Assembly: GCA_011391285.1 (NCBI GenBank)
Contig: JAABQU010000297.1
Span: 1 to 8,234 of the forward strand
Length of the DNA stretch: 8,234 bases
From: Thiobacillus sp.
Lineage (GTDB): Bacteria; Pseudomonadota; Gammaproteobacteria; Burkholderiales; Thiobacillaceae
Direction of reading: 5' to 3'
Under the pieces are notes generated by a model. The model worked only from the letters and a program-made list of their open reading frames with translations. It was not told where the DNA came from and made no database searches. The stretch's first letter is position 1; each line of letters begins with the position of its first letter. Of this stretch, positions 1 to 5,815 are shown piece by piece. The position numbers and the translations under genes are program-made.

Positions 1-100
1 TTCCCTGCTGACGCAACCAGTCAGCGACAAAATCAAGATGGGTGCTCTTGCCGGCGCCGTCGACGCCTTCTAGGGTGATGAATTTGCCGGGATTGATCAT
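1..100 (-). CDS. tmk: Thymidylate kinase, N-terminal fragment (cut by window edge)
   Basis: Only the first 33 codons are inside the window; the rest lies beyond position 1. The reading begins [20 protein letters not shown], and residues 12-19 (GVDGAGKS) form a P-loop of the GxxGxGK[ST] type placed right at the N-terminus, as in dTMP kinases. The family phosphorylates dTMP to dTDP in the cytoplasm for DNA synthesis. The ATG at 98-100 overlaps the mltG stop codon in an ATGA arrangement, and no clear ribosome binding site precedes it, so translation is probably coupled to mltG. An mltG-tmk pair is the usual order in many proteobacteria (E. coli has pabC-mltG-tmk-holB), which supports the call despite the short fragment. 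The LID and DRE/DRX regions cannot be inspected here. Confidence 0.93.
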   Translation of the reverse strand, partial: MINPGKFITLEGVDGAGKSTHLDFVADWLRQQG

Positions 101-1095
101 CGCTGGTAACGGTTCACGGCGCGGTTGTGCGCGTCGAGGTTGCTGGAAAATACGTGCGTGCCGTCGCCGCGTGCGACGAAATACAGCGCATCGGTTTGGG
201 CCGGGTTGAGCGCAGCCTGGATCGCGGCTTCGCTGGGCATGGCAATGGGGGTGGGCGGCAGCCCGGCGCGGGTGTAGGTGTTGTAGGGCGTGTCGGCTTG
301 CAGATCGGTCTTGCGCAGATTGCCGTCGAAGCGTTCGCCCAGTCCGTAGATCACGGTGGGGTCGGTCTGCAGGCGCATTCCCCGTTTGAGACGGTTGAGG
401 AACACCCCGGCAATCTGGGGGCGTTCGAATGCAGCGCCGGTCTCCTTCTCCACGATCGAAGCCATGATCAGCGCTTCGTACGGCGTGCGATACGGCAGGC
501 CGGGCGCGCGCGTTTCCCACGCAGCCATGAGCTTTTCACGCTGCAGGCGATAGGCGCGTTGCAGCACGTTCAGATCGGACGAATGCGGCGCATAAAAGTA
601 GGTATCGGGAAACAGCAGGCCTTCGGGATGCCCCTCTTCGGCGCCGATGGCCTGCAGCAGTTCGGCATCGCTCATGGCGGCGCTGTCGTTCTTCAGCGTG
701 GGTTGCGCGGCAAGCGCCGCTCGCACCTCGCGCCAGCTCCAGCCCTCGATGAACTGGATGATGGCCTGCGAGACCTCGCCACGCTGGATCCTGGCATACA
801 GTTCCAGCGGCGTGAGCGGCCGGTCGAGCGTATAGACGCCGACCTTGAGCGTCCCGCCCTTGCCCGTCACTCGCCCGAGCAGCCAGAAAACGGGGGCGCT
901 GCCGATCACGCCTTCCCGTTCGAGCAGCACGCTCAGGCTGCGCAGATGCGTGCCGGGCACCACGTTGATGGTTTTCGGCAACGCGTCAATCTGCAAAGGC
1001 TGGTTGCCATACCACGCCAGTCCTCCCGCGCCGGCCAGCGTGGACAGGACCGCGAGCACTGCCAATCGCTTAATCCAGATCTTCATACAAGGCAT
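97..1095 (-). CDS. mltG: Endolytic murein transglycosylase MltG (YceG family)
   Basis: This 332-residue protein is close to the 340 residues of E. coli MltG. It begins with a short basic segment and one hydrophobic helix (about residues 8-28), expected to anchor it in the inner membrane with the rest in the periplasm. A LysM-like subdomain follows (about 40-110), then the catalytic YceG domain. Hallmarks are GLLFPDTY (159-166), the ASIVEKET block (212-219) whose first Glu, E216, aligns with catalytic E218 of E. coli, [10 protein letters not shown] (242-251) and GLPPTPIA (278-285). The family cleaves nascent glycan strands and so sets their length. The start is uncertain: the ATG at 1093-1095 overlaps the 3' end of pabC by 26 nt, while the ATG at 1084-1086 gives MKIWIKRL, a more typical MltG beginning. 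Neither has a clear Shine-Dalgarno sequence, so coupling to pabC is likely. The 3' end overlaps tmk by 4 nt. Confidence 0.95.
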   Translation of the reverse strand: MPCMKIWIKRLAVLAVLSTLAGAGGLAWYGNQPLQIDALPKTINVVPGTHLRSLSVLLEREGVIGSAPVFWLLGRVTGKGGTLKVGVYTLDRPLTPLELYARIQRGEVSQAIIQFIEGWSWREVRAALAAQPTLKNDSAAMSDAELLQAIGAEEGHPEGLLFPDTYFYAPHSSDLNVLQRAYRLQREKLMAAWETRAPGLPYRTPYEALIMASIVEKETGAAFERPQIAGVFLNRLKRGMRLQTDPTVIYGLGERFDGNLRKTDLQADTPYNTYTRAGLPPTPIAMPSEAAIQAALNPAQTDALYFVARGDGTHVFSSNLDAHNRAVNRYQR

Positions 1096-1879
1096 TATTC
1101 AAAGTCGTTGTCCAGCCCGCAGGCGACCAGCTCGCGCCATCCAGACGGGCGACTCGCCGCACGCCGATCACGCTGTTGCTGATCATCACTTCGTCGGCTG
1201 CGAGTATAGCGTCTGGCAGCAGGCGACCGATATGAATGCGCATGCCAAGACGCGCTGCGGCACGCAGCAGGCGCGTCCGCGCTACGCCGGCCACGCCGCA
1301 TTGACCCAGATCCGGTGTCAGCAGTTCGCCATCCTTCACCATCAGCAGGTTGCTCATCACGCCGCCGATCACCGCACCGCTGTCGTCGCACAGCAGCCCT
1401 TCGACAATATCCGGGTCGTTCCACTCCGCCCGTGCCAGCACATTCTCCAGCCGGTTCAAATGCTTGATCCCCGCCAGCCTGGGCTGCCGTGCCAGCCGCA
1501 GCGTGCACCAGCGCGCGGTGACGGCGTCCGGCGATCCGGCCTGTGCGTAAGCGGGCAGCGGAGCAGACAGCACCACGCGGGTCGTGACCGGCCCCTGCGG
1601 CAGCGCATAGCCGCGCGCCCCGGCGCCACGCGTGATCATGATCTTGACGACGCCCTCCCCGGCTTCGGCCACCCGGCAGACTTCGGCGCGCAGTCCCGCT
1701 TCCTCATGGCAGGCCAGCATCAGGGCGGAACAGTCGGCAGCCAGCTTGGCGTACTGGTCGCGCCACCACAACGGCTGGCCAGCCCGCGTGCGCAGGGTGC
1801 GGAACACGCCGTCGCCATAGGCCAGGCCGCGATCCAGCGCGTCCACGGTTTCTGCGGGCTGGCCGTTTACGAGGATCAT
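1070..1879 (-). CDS. pabC: 4-amino-4-deoxychorismate lyase (PabC)
   Basis: A 269-residue class IV PLP-fold enzyme of normal family length. PabC splits 4-amino-4-deoxychorismate into p-aminobenzoate and pyruvate, the last step of PABA synthesis for folate. Visible signatures are the AYGDGVFRTLR stretch (20-30) and GIKHLNRLENVLAR (137-150), whose K139 aligns with the PLP Schiff-base Lys159 of E. coli PabC. Further on are MSNLLMV (175-181) and TPDLGQCGVAGVART (188-202). The family usually has Glu a few residues before the SN pair, where it contacts the pyridine nitrogen of PLP; here that position reads Gly172-Gly173 (IGGVMSN). Otherwise the enzyme looks intact. Branched-chain or D-amino acid aminotransferases share the fold, but the KHLNR block and the neighbours pabB and mltG favour PabC. 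The start ATG at 1877-1879 has no strong ribosome binding site. It follows a 223-nt gap after pabB and overlaps mltG downstream. Confidence 0.93.
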   Translation of the reverse strand: MILVNGQPAETVDALDRGLAYGDGVFRTLRTRAGQPLWWRDQYAKLAADCSALMLACHEEAGLRAEVCRVAEAGEGVVKIMITRGAGARGYALPQGPVTTRVVLSAPLPAYAQAGSPDAVTARWCTLRLARQPRLAGIKHLNRLENVLARAEWNDPDIVEGLLCDDSGAVIGGVMSNLLMVKDGELLTPDLGQCGVAGVARTRLLRAAARLGMRIHIGRLLPDAILAADEVMISNSVIGVRRVARLDGASWSPAGWTTTLNNALYEDLD

Positions 1880-2102
1880 GCCGAAACCTGGGAACGGCAG
1901 TTTGGCACGCCTGAGTGTGCGGCTTTCGGGTTGGCTGGAAAATCATGACGATGCAGCGGGGTCATTCCCCGCAAAGAGGAGCAACGCAGCGAGGCGAGCC
2001 GAAAACCCTGCAATCGGGTACGCAGCGGATTACCCATAGGGAAAAACATGTCGGAGGCACTCAAATTAGCATCCATGCTACTTAACGAAGTCAGATGAGT
2101 GG
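1880..2102. other. Noncoding gap between pabB and pabC with small inverted repeats
   Basis: This 223-nt stretch is by far the longest gap in an otherwise tight gene run. I find no supportable gene in it. It contains a perfect 6-bp stem GCGGGG/CCCCGC with a 5-nt loop (1956-1972), a 5-bp stem GGGTA/TACCC with a 10-nt loop (2016-2035), and an AT-rich stem TAGCAT/ATGCTA around CC (2067-2080) just past the pabB stop codon. A GCAGCG word recurs three times (1953, 1986, 2022). None of the stems is followed by a solid T tract on the minus strand, so an intrinsic terminator is not shown. The content resembles the degenerate GC-rich intergenic repeats common in proteobacteria, but membership in a named repeat family cannot be established from one copy. 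No promoter I could find here for pabC is convincing. Confidence 0.5.
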
Positions 2103-3383
2103 TCAATTGTCGTTTCCAGGTTCAAGCGCGCGCAGCAGGCCGCGTGCCTTGGCGCGGGTTTCCTCGAGTTCGCGCGTCGCAATGGAGTCGGCGACGATGC
2201 CGGCGCCGGCACGAAAGCGCACTTCGGATCCGCGCAGCAGGAAGCTGCGGATCAGGATGTTGAAATCGAAACTGCCGTCATGATTGATGTAGCCGATGCT
2301 GCCGGTGTAACAGCGGCGCGGCGTCTGTTCGAGTTCACGAATAATCTGCATGGTGCGGACCTTGGGACAACCGGTGATGGTGCCGCCGGGAAACACCGCG
2401 CGCACCGCATCGAACACGCGCATCCCGGCGCGCAGCCTGCCGCGAACGGTGGATTCGATGTGATGCACATGGCGGTAGCTGGCGATTTCCATCAGCGCCG
2501 CCACCTCGACGCTGCCAGGCTCGCACACCCGCCCAAGGTCATTGCGCTCCAGATCGACCAGCATGACGTGCTCGGCGCGCTCCTTGGGATGCGCCTGCAG
2601 GCGGGCGCGCAGCGCGGCGTCTTCTGCAGCGTCCTCGCTTCTGGGGTGGGTACCGGCGATGGGACGGGTTTCCAGCAGACCGTCGCGGCCAAGACGCACC
2701 AGACGCTCGGGCGATGAACTCACGATCGCCCACTCATCCATCTGCAGCAACGCAGAAAACGGCGCCGGATTTTTCTGCATCAAGCGGAAAAACAGGGTGG
2801 CGGCCGGAACCGGTTGTGCGAATGCCGCCTGCCAGCCTCGCGACAGGTTGACCTGAAACACATCACCCGCACGTATGTAGTCCTGAATCCGCGACACGCC
2901 AGAGAGAAAGGTTTCGGGGTCGTCTTCCTGTAGGTCCCGCAATGCGGGAATAGTCGGCAGCGGTGGTGGCGTGCTGTCCAGATCGCGCTTCATGCTTTCG
3001 AGGAGCGCCGTTTTCCCGGATTCGGCCACCAGCACGCAGCGGCGGTTCGCGCGGTCGAACAGGATCGCCGCCGGAATCCGCATCAGCCAGGCAAGCGGAA
3101 AATCAGCATCGTCCGCTGCCCGGCCCGCACTGGGCTCGAACAGCCCGCCCAGCTCGTATGAAAAGGCGCACAGCCAGCCGCCGCTGAAGGGCAAATCGTG
3201 TCCGGACCGGGAAATGACGGGCTGCAGCTGCATGGCGGGATGCTGCTGCAAGCCCCGCAAACCCTCGGCAGCGCCAATCCGTGTGATGTCCCCGGGGAAT
3301 GCAAACAGCACGTCCCAGCCGCTGTCGCCGCTGCTGTGTATCAGGCCAGGGTAACGCTGCGGATAGGCTGCCTGCAGCCCCAC
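2103..3383 (-). CDS. pabB: Aminodeoxychorismate synthase component I (PabB)
   Basis: PabB converts chorismate to 4-amino-4-deoxychorismate, using ammonia from a PabA-type glutaminase that is not encoded in this window. Counting from the GTG at 3381-3383 gives 426 residues. The N-terminal domain (about 1-130) includes FSGGWLCAFSYELGG (66-80). The chorismate-binding domain (about 155-415) shows GDVFQVNLSR (173-182), SSSPERLV (222-229), PIAGTHPRS (241-249), VMLVDLERNDLGR (273-285), HHIESTVRG (307-315), FPGGTITGCPKVRTMQII (331-348), and the final RAGAGIVADS block (391-400). Position 243 is Ala where E. coli PabB has Lys274. Anthranilate synthase TrpE is the main alternative; the adjacent pabC and the GCPKVR form favour PabB. 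The start is doubtful: the frame stays open upstream to the fabF stop codon, and that stretch looks like genuine PabB N-terminus (see findings). No ribosome binding site precedes the GTG. Confidence 0.92.
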   Translation of the reverse strand: MGLQAAYPQRYPGLIHSSGDSGWDVLFAFPGDITRIGAAEGLRGLQQHPAMQLQPVISRSGHDLPFSGGWLCAFSYELGGLFEPSAGRAADDADFPLAWLMRIPAAILFDRANRRCVLVAESGKTALLESMKRDLDSTPPPLPTIPALRDLQEDDPETFLSGVSRIQDYIRAGDVFQVNLSRGWQAAFAQPVPAATLFFRLMQKNPAPFSALLQMDEWAIVSSSPERLVRLGRDGLLETRPIAGTHPRSEDAAEDAALRARLQAHPKERAEHVMLVDLERNDLGRVCEPGSVEVAALMEIASYRHVHHIESTVRGRLRAGMRVFDAVRAVFPGGTITGCPKVRTMQIIRELEQTPRRCYTGSIGYINHDGSFDFNILIRSFLLRGSEVRFRAGAGIVADSIATRELEETRAKARGLLRALEPGNDN

Positions 3384-3449
3384 CAGATCAGGCCGCAGCT
3401 GACTGGGCTGGAGCGGCCATTCCAGGATTTCAGGTGCAGTCGGCAGGGG

Positions 3450-4682
3450 TCAAACGCGCTTGAAAATCAGCGAGCCGTTGGTCCCGCCAAACCCGAAGTT
3501 GTTCTTGAGCGCAGCATCGATCTTCATTTCCCGCGCGGTGTTGGCGCAGTAATCGAGATCGCATTCGGGGTCTGGCGTGAAGAGGTTGATAGTCGGCGGC
3601 GAAATCTGATGATGCACCGCCAGCACGGTGAAAATCGACTCGACGCCTCCCGCGCCGCCCAGCAGGTGGCCGGTCATCGACTTGGTCGAGTTGACCACCG
3701 TCTTGTAGGCGGCATCGCCCATCGCAAGCTTGATCGCCTCGGTCTCGTTCTTGTCACCGAGCGGCGTCGACGTGCCATGGGCATTGACGTACTGGATCTG
3801 GTCGGCATTCAGGCCCGCGTCACGCATTGCGTTCACCATCGAACGCCGTGGGCCGTCCGTGCTCGGCGCGGTCATGTGGTAGGCGTCGCCGCTCATTCCG
3901 AAACCCACGACTTCGGCATAGATTCGCGCGCCGCGCGCCCTGGCATGCTCGTATTCCTCGAGCACCAGAACGCCGGCGCCCTCGCCCAGCACGAAGCCGT
4001 CGCGGTCCTTGTCCCAGGGACGGCTGGCGGTCGCAGGATCGTCGTTGCGCGTCGACAGCGCACGGGCTGCGGAAAAGCCGCCGACACCGAGCGGGGAAAC
4101 CGCCCCCTCCGCCCCACCCGCGACCATGACATCAACGTCGCCGTGCATGATCATGCGCGCCGACTGGCCGACTGCATGCAGGCCTGTGGCGCAGGCCGTG
4201 ACCACTGCGAGGTTCGGTCCCTTGATCCCGAACTGGATCGACAGGTTCCCGGAAATCATGTTGATGATGGAGCCCGGAATGAAGAAGGGTGAAATCTTGC
4301 GCGGCCCTGAATCGGCCACCAGCTGGTGGGTCTCCTCGATCAGCGGCAGACCGCCGATCCCGGAGCCGATATTGATGCCGATGCGTTCGGCATTCGCTTC
4401 GGTAACCTCGATGCCCGAATCACGAATGGCCTGGATGCCGGCCGCCATGCCGTACTGGATGAACAGGTCCATCCGGCGCGCTTCCTTGGGATTGAGGTAT
4501 TGCCCGACATCGAAATTCCTGACTTCACCCGCCATGTGCGAGGCGAACGGCTCAGGGTCGAAGCGGGTAATGCGGGCAATTCCGGAACGGCCGGCGATCA
4601 CATTATCCCAGGCCTCCGGTATGGTATTGCCAACCGGGGAGATGATTCCCAGGCCGGTGACGACGACGCGACGCTTGGACAA
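3450..4682 (-). CDS. fabF: 3-oxoacyl-[acyl-carrier-protein] synthase II (KAS II)
   Basis: FabF condenses malonyl-ACP with acyl-ACP in each elongation round of fatty acid synthesis. The 410-residue thiolase-fold protein is of normal length with all key residues in place. These are Cys164 in [10 protein letters not shown] (160-169), His302 in [11 protein letters not shown] (300-310), Lys334 and His339 in STKSMTGH (332-339), and the glycine-rich gating loop FGFGGTN (396-402). The Cys-His-His triad marks a condensing enzyme active in elongation, as opposed to FabH (Cys-His-Asn). The start is TTG at 4680-4682. An in-frame TGA two codons upstream excludes a longer protein, and AAAGGG (4690-4695) lies 7 nt ahead, a good ribosome binding site. 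It follows acpP by 30 nt, the standard acpP-fabF pairing. The stop codon is directly followed by an open frame leading into pabB. Confidence 0.98.
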   Translation of the reverse strand: MSKRRVVVTGLGIISPVGNTIPEAWDNVIAGRSGIARITRFDPEPFASHMAGEVRNFDVGQYLNPKEARRMDLFIQYGMAAGIQAIRDSGIEVTEANAERIGINIGSGIGGLPLIEETHQLVADSGPRKISPFFIPGSIINMISGNLSIQFGIKGPNLAVVTACATGLHAVGQSARMIMHGDVDVMVAGGAEGAVSPLGVGGFSAARALSTRNDDPATASRPWDKDRDGFVLGEGAGVLVLEEYEHARARGARIYAEVVGFGMSGDAYHMTAPSTDGPRRSMVNAMRDAGLNADQIQYVNAHGTSTPLGDKNETEAIKLAMGDAAYKTVVNSTKSMTGHLLGGAGGVESIFTVLAVHHQISPPTINLFTPDPECDLDYCANTAREMKIDAALKNNFGFGGTNGSLIFKRV

Positions 4683-4689
4683 AAGTCAG

Positions 4690-4695
4690 CCCTTT
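4690..4695 (-). promoter_or_regulatory. Ribosome binding site deciding the fabF TTG start
   Basis: AAAGGG on the minus strand lies 7 nt before the TTG at 4680-4682. Together with the in-frame TGA at 4686-4688 region just upstream, it fixes an unusual TTG start that would otherwise be easy to doubt. Confidence 0.7.
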
Positions 4696-4712
4696 ATTGC
4701 TTTGGTGAACGA

Positions 4713-4946
4713 TCAGCTCGAGTGGCTGTTGACGTAGTCAATCGCCTGCTGGACGGTGGTGATTTTCTCTGCTTCCTCATCGGGAATTTCACAGCCGAAT
4801 TCTTCTTCCAGCGCCATCACCAGTTCAACCGTATCGAGCGAGTCCGCGCCCAGGTCACCGACAAAGGAAGACTCGTTCTTGATGTCTGCCTCGTTGACGC
4901 CCAACTGCTCGGCGACGACTTTAATTACACGCTGTACGTTATCCAT
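4713..4946 (-). CDS. acpP: Acyl carrier protein
   Basis: The small acidic carrier that holds growing acyl chains on a 4'-phosphopantetheine arm for FabD, FabH, FabF, FabG and PlsX. It is 77 residues long, typical for bacterial ACP. Ser36 in the [20 protein letters not shown] block (31-50) is the phosphopantetheine attachment site, followed by the acidic recognition helix. The start is the ATG at 4944-4946 (MDNVQRV), because AGAGGA (4953-4958) sits 6 nt ahead. An in-frame ATG further upstream at 4977-4979 would add 11 residues not found in the family and is rejected. An 87-nt gap separates the gene from fabG and carries a candidate promoter, fitting the very high ACP demand of the cell. fabF follows after 30 nt. 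Confidence 0.99.
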   Translation of the reverse strand: MDNVQRVIKVVAEQLGVNEADIKNESSFVGDLGADSLDTVELVMALEEEFGCEIPDEEAEKITTVQQAIDYVNSHSS

Positions 4947-4952
4947 TACTGA

Positions 4953-4958
4953 TCCTCT
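4953..4958 (-). promoter_or_regulatory. Strong ribosome binding site of acpP
   Basis: AGAGGA on the minus strand, 6 nt before the ATG at 4944-4946. It selects this start over the in-frame ATG at 4977-4979 and is among the best Shine-Dalgarno matches in the window, in line with high acpP expression. Confidence 0.75.
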
Positions 4959-5009
4959 CTTGAATGTGGGCTGCAACAAAATTGAAGCCCGGAAAAATAA
5001 AACTTCGCG

Positions 5010-5037
5010 ATTCTACCAAACTTTGTTTGGCGGTCAT
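5010..5037 (-). promoter_or_regulatory. Candidate extended -10 promoter for acpP-fabF, with a palindrome in its spacer
   Basis: On the minus strand, ATGACC (5032-5037) matches four of six bases of the sigma-70 -35 consensus. It is followed by a 16-nt spacer and then TAGAAT (5010-5015), which matches five of six bases of the -10 consensus. The preceding TGG makes an extended -10 (TGGTAGAAT). The -35 overlaps the fabG stop codon, so the promoter would start inside the cluster and leave a leader of roughly 57 nt before acpP. The spacer is almost wholly occupied by the perfect inverted repeat CCAAAC-TTT-GTTTGG (5016-5030 on the plus strand). Separate transcription of acpP within fab clusters is known in E. 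coli. The assignment here rests on motif matching alone. Confidence 0.45.
5016..5030. repeat. Perfect 15-bp inverted repeat CCAAAC-TTT-GTTTGG
   Basis: Two 6-bp arms around a 3-bp centre lie between fabG and acpP, inside the spacer of the candidate acpP promoter. The symmetry and location are those of an operator for a dimeric repressor. A transcription terminator is less likely because, reading on the minus strand, the T-rich tract (TTTTATTTTT) only begins about 14 nt after the stem. Confidence 0.6.
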
Positions 5038-5804
5038 GCCATGTACATGCCGCCGTTGACGTGCAGGGTGGTTCCGGAGATATAGCCGGCCGCCGGCGAA
5101 GCCAGGAAAGCGACGGCCTGCGCGATATCTTCCGCAGCACCCAGCCGGCCCAGCGGAATATGCGCAAGCAGCGCCAGACGCTGCGCATCGGGCAGCGCAC
5201 GCGTCATGTCGGTGTCGATGAAGCCGGGCGCGACGCAGTTGACGGTGATGTTGCGGCTGCCGACTTCGCGCGCCAGCGACTTGGTGAAGCCCATAATGCC
5301 GGCCTTGGCCGCACTGTAGTTGGTCTGGCCGGCATTGCCCATCGCACCCACCACCGAAGCGATGGAAATGATGCGCCCGGCGCGCGCCTTCATCATCGCG
5401 CGCAGCACCGCGCGCGACAGCCGAAACACGGAGGTGAGGTTGGTCGCCAGAATGTCGTCCCACTCCTCGTCCTTCATCCGCATCAACAGGTTGTCGCGGG
5501 TGATGCCGGCGTTGTTGACCAGGATGCCGATGTCGCCGAACTGCGCATTGATCGAGGCGATGACGGCATCGACCTCAGCCGCGTCAGTGACGTTGAGTTT
5601 CATGCCGCCGCCCTTGATGCCAGCAGCGGCGAGGTAATCGCTGATCGCCTGCGCGCCCTTGTCGCTGGTGGCGGTGCCGATCACGATGGCGCCCGCCTGG
5701 CCGAGGGCCAATGCAATCGCCTGGCCGATTCCGCGGCTGGCACCAGTGACCAGCGTCACCTGCCCTTCAAGATTCGCGCTAGGCGCGAGGCGTCCTTGCA
5801 GCAT
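5034..5804 (-). CDS. fabG: 3-oxoacyl-[acyl-carrier-protein] reductase
   Basis: FabG is the NADPH-dependent reductase that converts 3-ketoacyl-ACP to 3-hydroxyacyl-ACP in each cycle. The 256-residue protein is a classical short-chain dehydrogenase with a Rossmann fold. It has TGASRGIG (20-27) for cofactor binding, NNAG (97-100), Asn122, and the catalytic Ser150, Tyr163 and Lys167 (YSAAK, 163-167), spaced exactly as Ser138/Tyr151/Lys155 in E. coli. The C-terminal GGMYMA is typical. The ATG at 5802-5804 is chosen because AGGAGA (5809-5814) lies 4 nt ahead. An ATG at 5817-5819, overlapping the fabD stop as ATGA, would add five residues but would bury that site. Even so, the N-terminus (MLQGRLAPSANLEGQV) is about ten residues longer than usual. 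fabD ends 11 nt upstream. Confidence 0.98.
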   Translation of the reverse strand: MLQGRLAPSANLEGQVTLVTGASRGIGQAIALALGQAGAIVIGTATSDKGAQAISDYLAAAGIKGGGMKLNVTDAAEVDAVIASINAQFGDIGILVNNAGITRDNLLMRMKDEEWDDILATNLTSVFRLSRAVLRAMMKARAGRIISIASVVGAMGNAGQTNYSAAKAGIMGFTKSLAREVGSRNITVNCVAPGFIDTDMTRALPDAQRLALLAHIPLGRLGAAEDIAQAVAFLASPAAGYISGTTLHVNGGMYMA

Positions 5805-5808
5805 GGTG

Positions 5809-5814
5809 TCTCCT
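5809..5814 (-). promoter_or_regulatory. Ribosome binding site deciding the fabG start
   Basis: AGGAGA on the minus strand, 4 nt before the ATG at 5802-5804 and immediately downstream of the fabD stop codon. It favours this start over the ATG at 5817-5819, which has no comparable site ahead of it. Confidence 0.7.
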
Positions 5815-5815
5815 G

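Noticed and set aside
127..1948. Long plus-strand open frames opposite mltG and pabC
   Set aside because: They have no recognisable domains, no ribosome binding sites and antisense-type composition, and they lie fully opposite well-supported genes.
1956..1972. GC-rich stem-loop as an intrinsic terminator
   Set aside because: The stem is only 6 bp and neither strand has a run of T directly after it.
2040..2102. A sigma-70 promoter for pabC just downstream of pabB
   Set aside because: Candidate -35/-10 pairs near CTGACT and TAATTT had poor matches or wrong spacing, so I do not report one.
1876..2106. A 76-codon minus-strand frame filling the pabB-pabC gap
   Set aside because: The predicted product resembles no family I know, is of low-complexity high-GC type, has no ribosome binding site and overlaps both neighbours slightly. 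It is treated as noncoding.
2103..3383. Annotating the pabB gene as trpE
   Set aside because: The Ala in PIAGT is TrpE-like, but the adjacent pabC, the GCPKVR motif form and the absence of trpG/trpD nearby favour PabB.
3198..4292. A 364-codon plus-strand open frame opposite pabB and fabF
   Set aside because: It is an antisense shadow; the minus strand carries intact FabF motifs in the same bases.
5016..5030. Inverted repeat as a terminator after fabG
   Set aside because: The stem is AT-rich and the T-rich tract is about 14 nt away. Its place between -35 and -10 elements fits an operator better.
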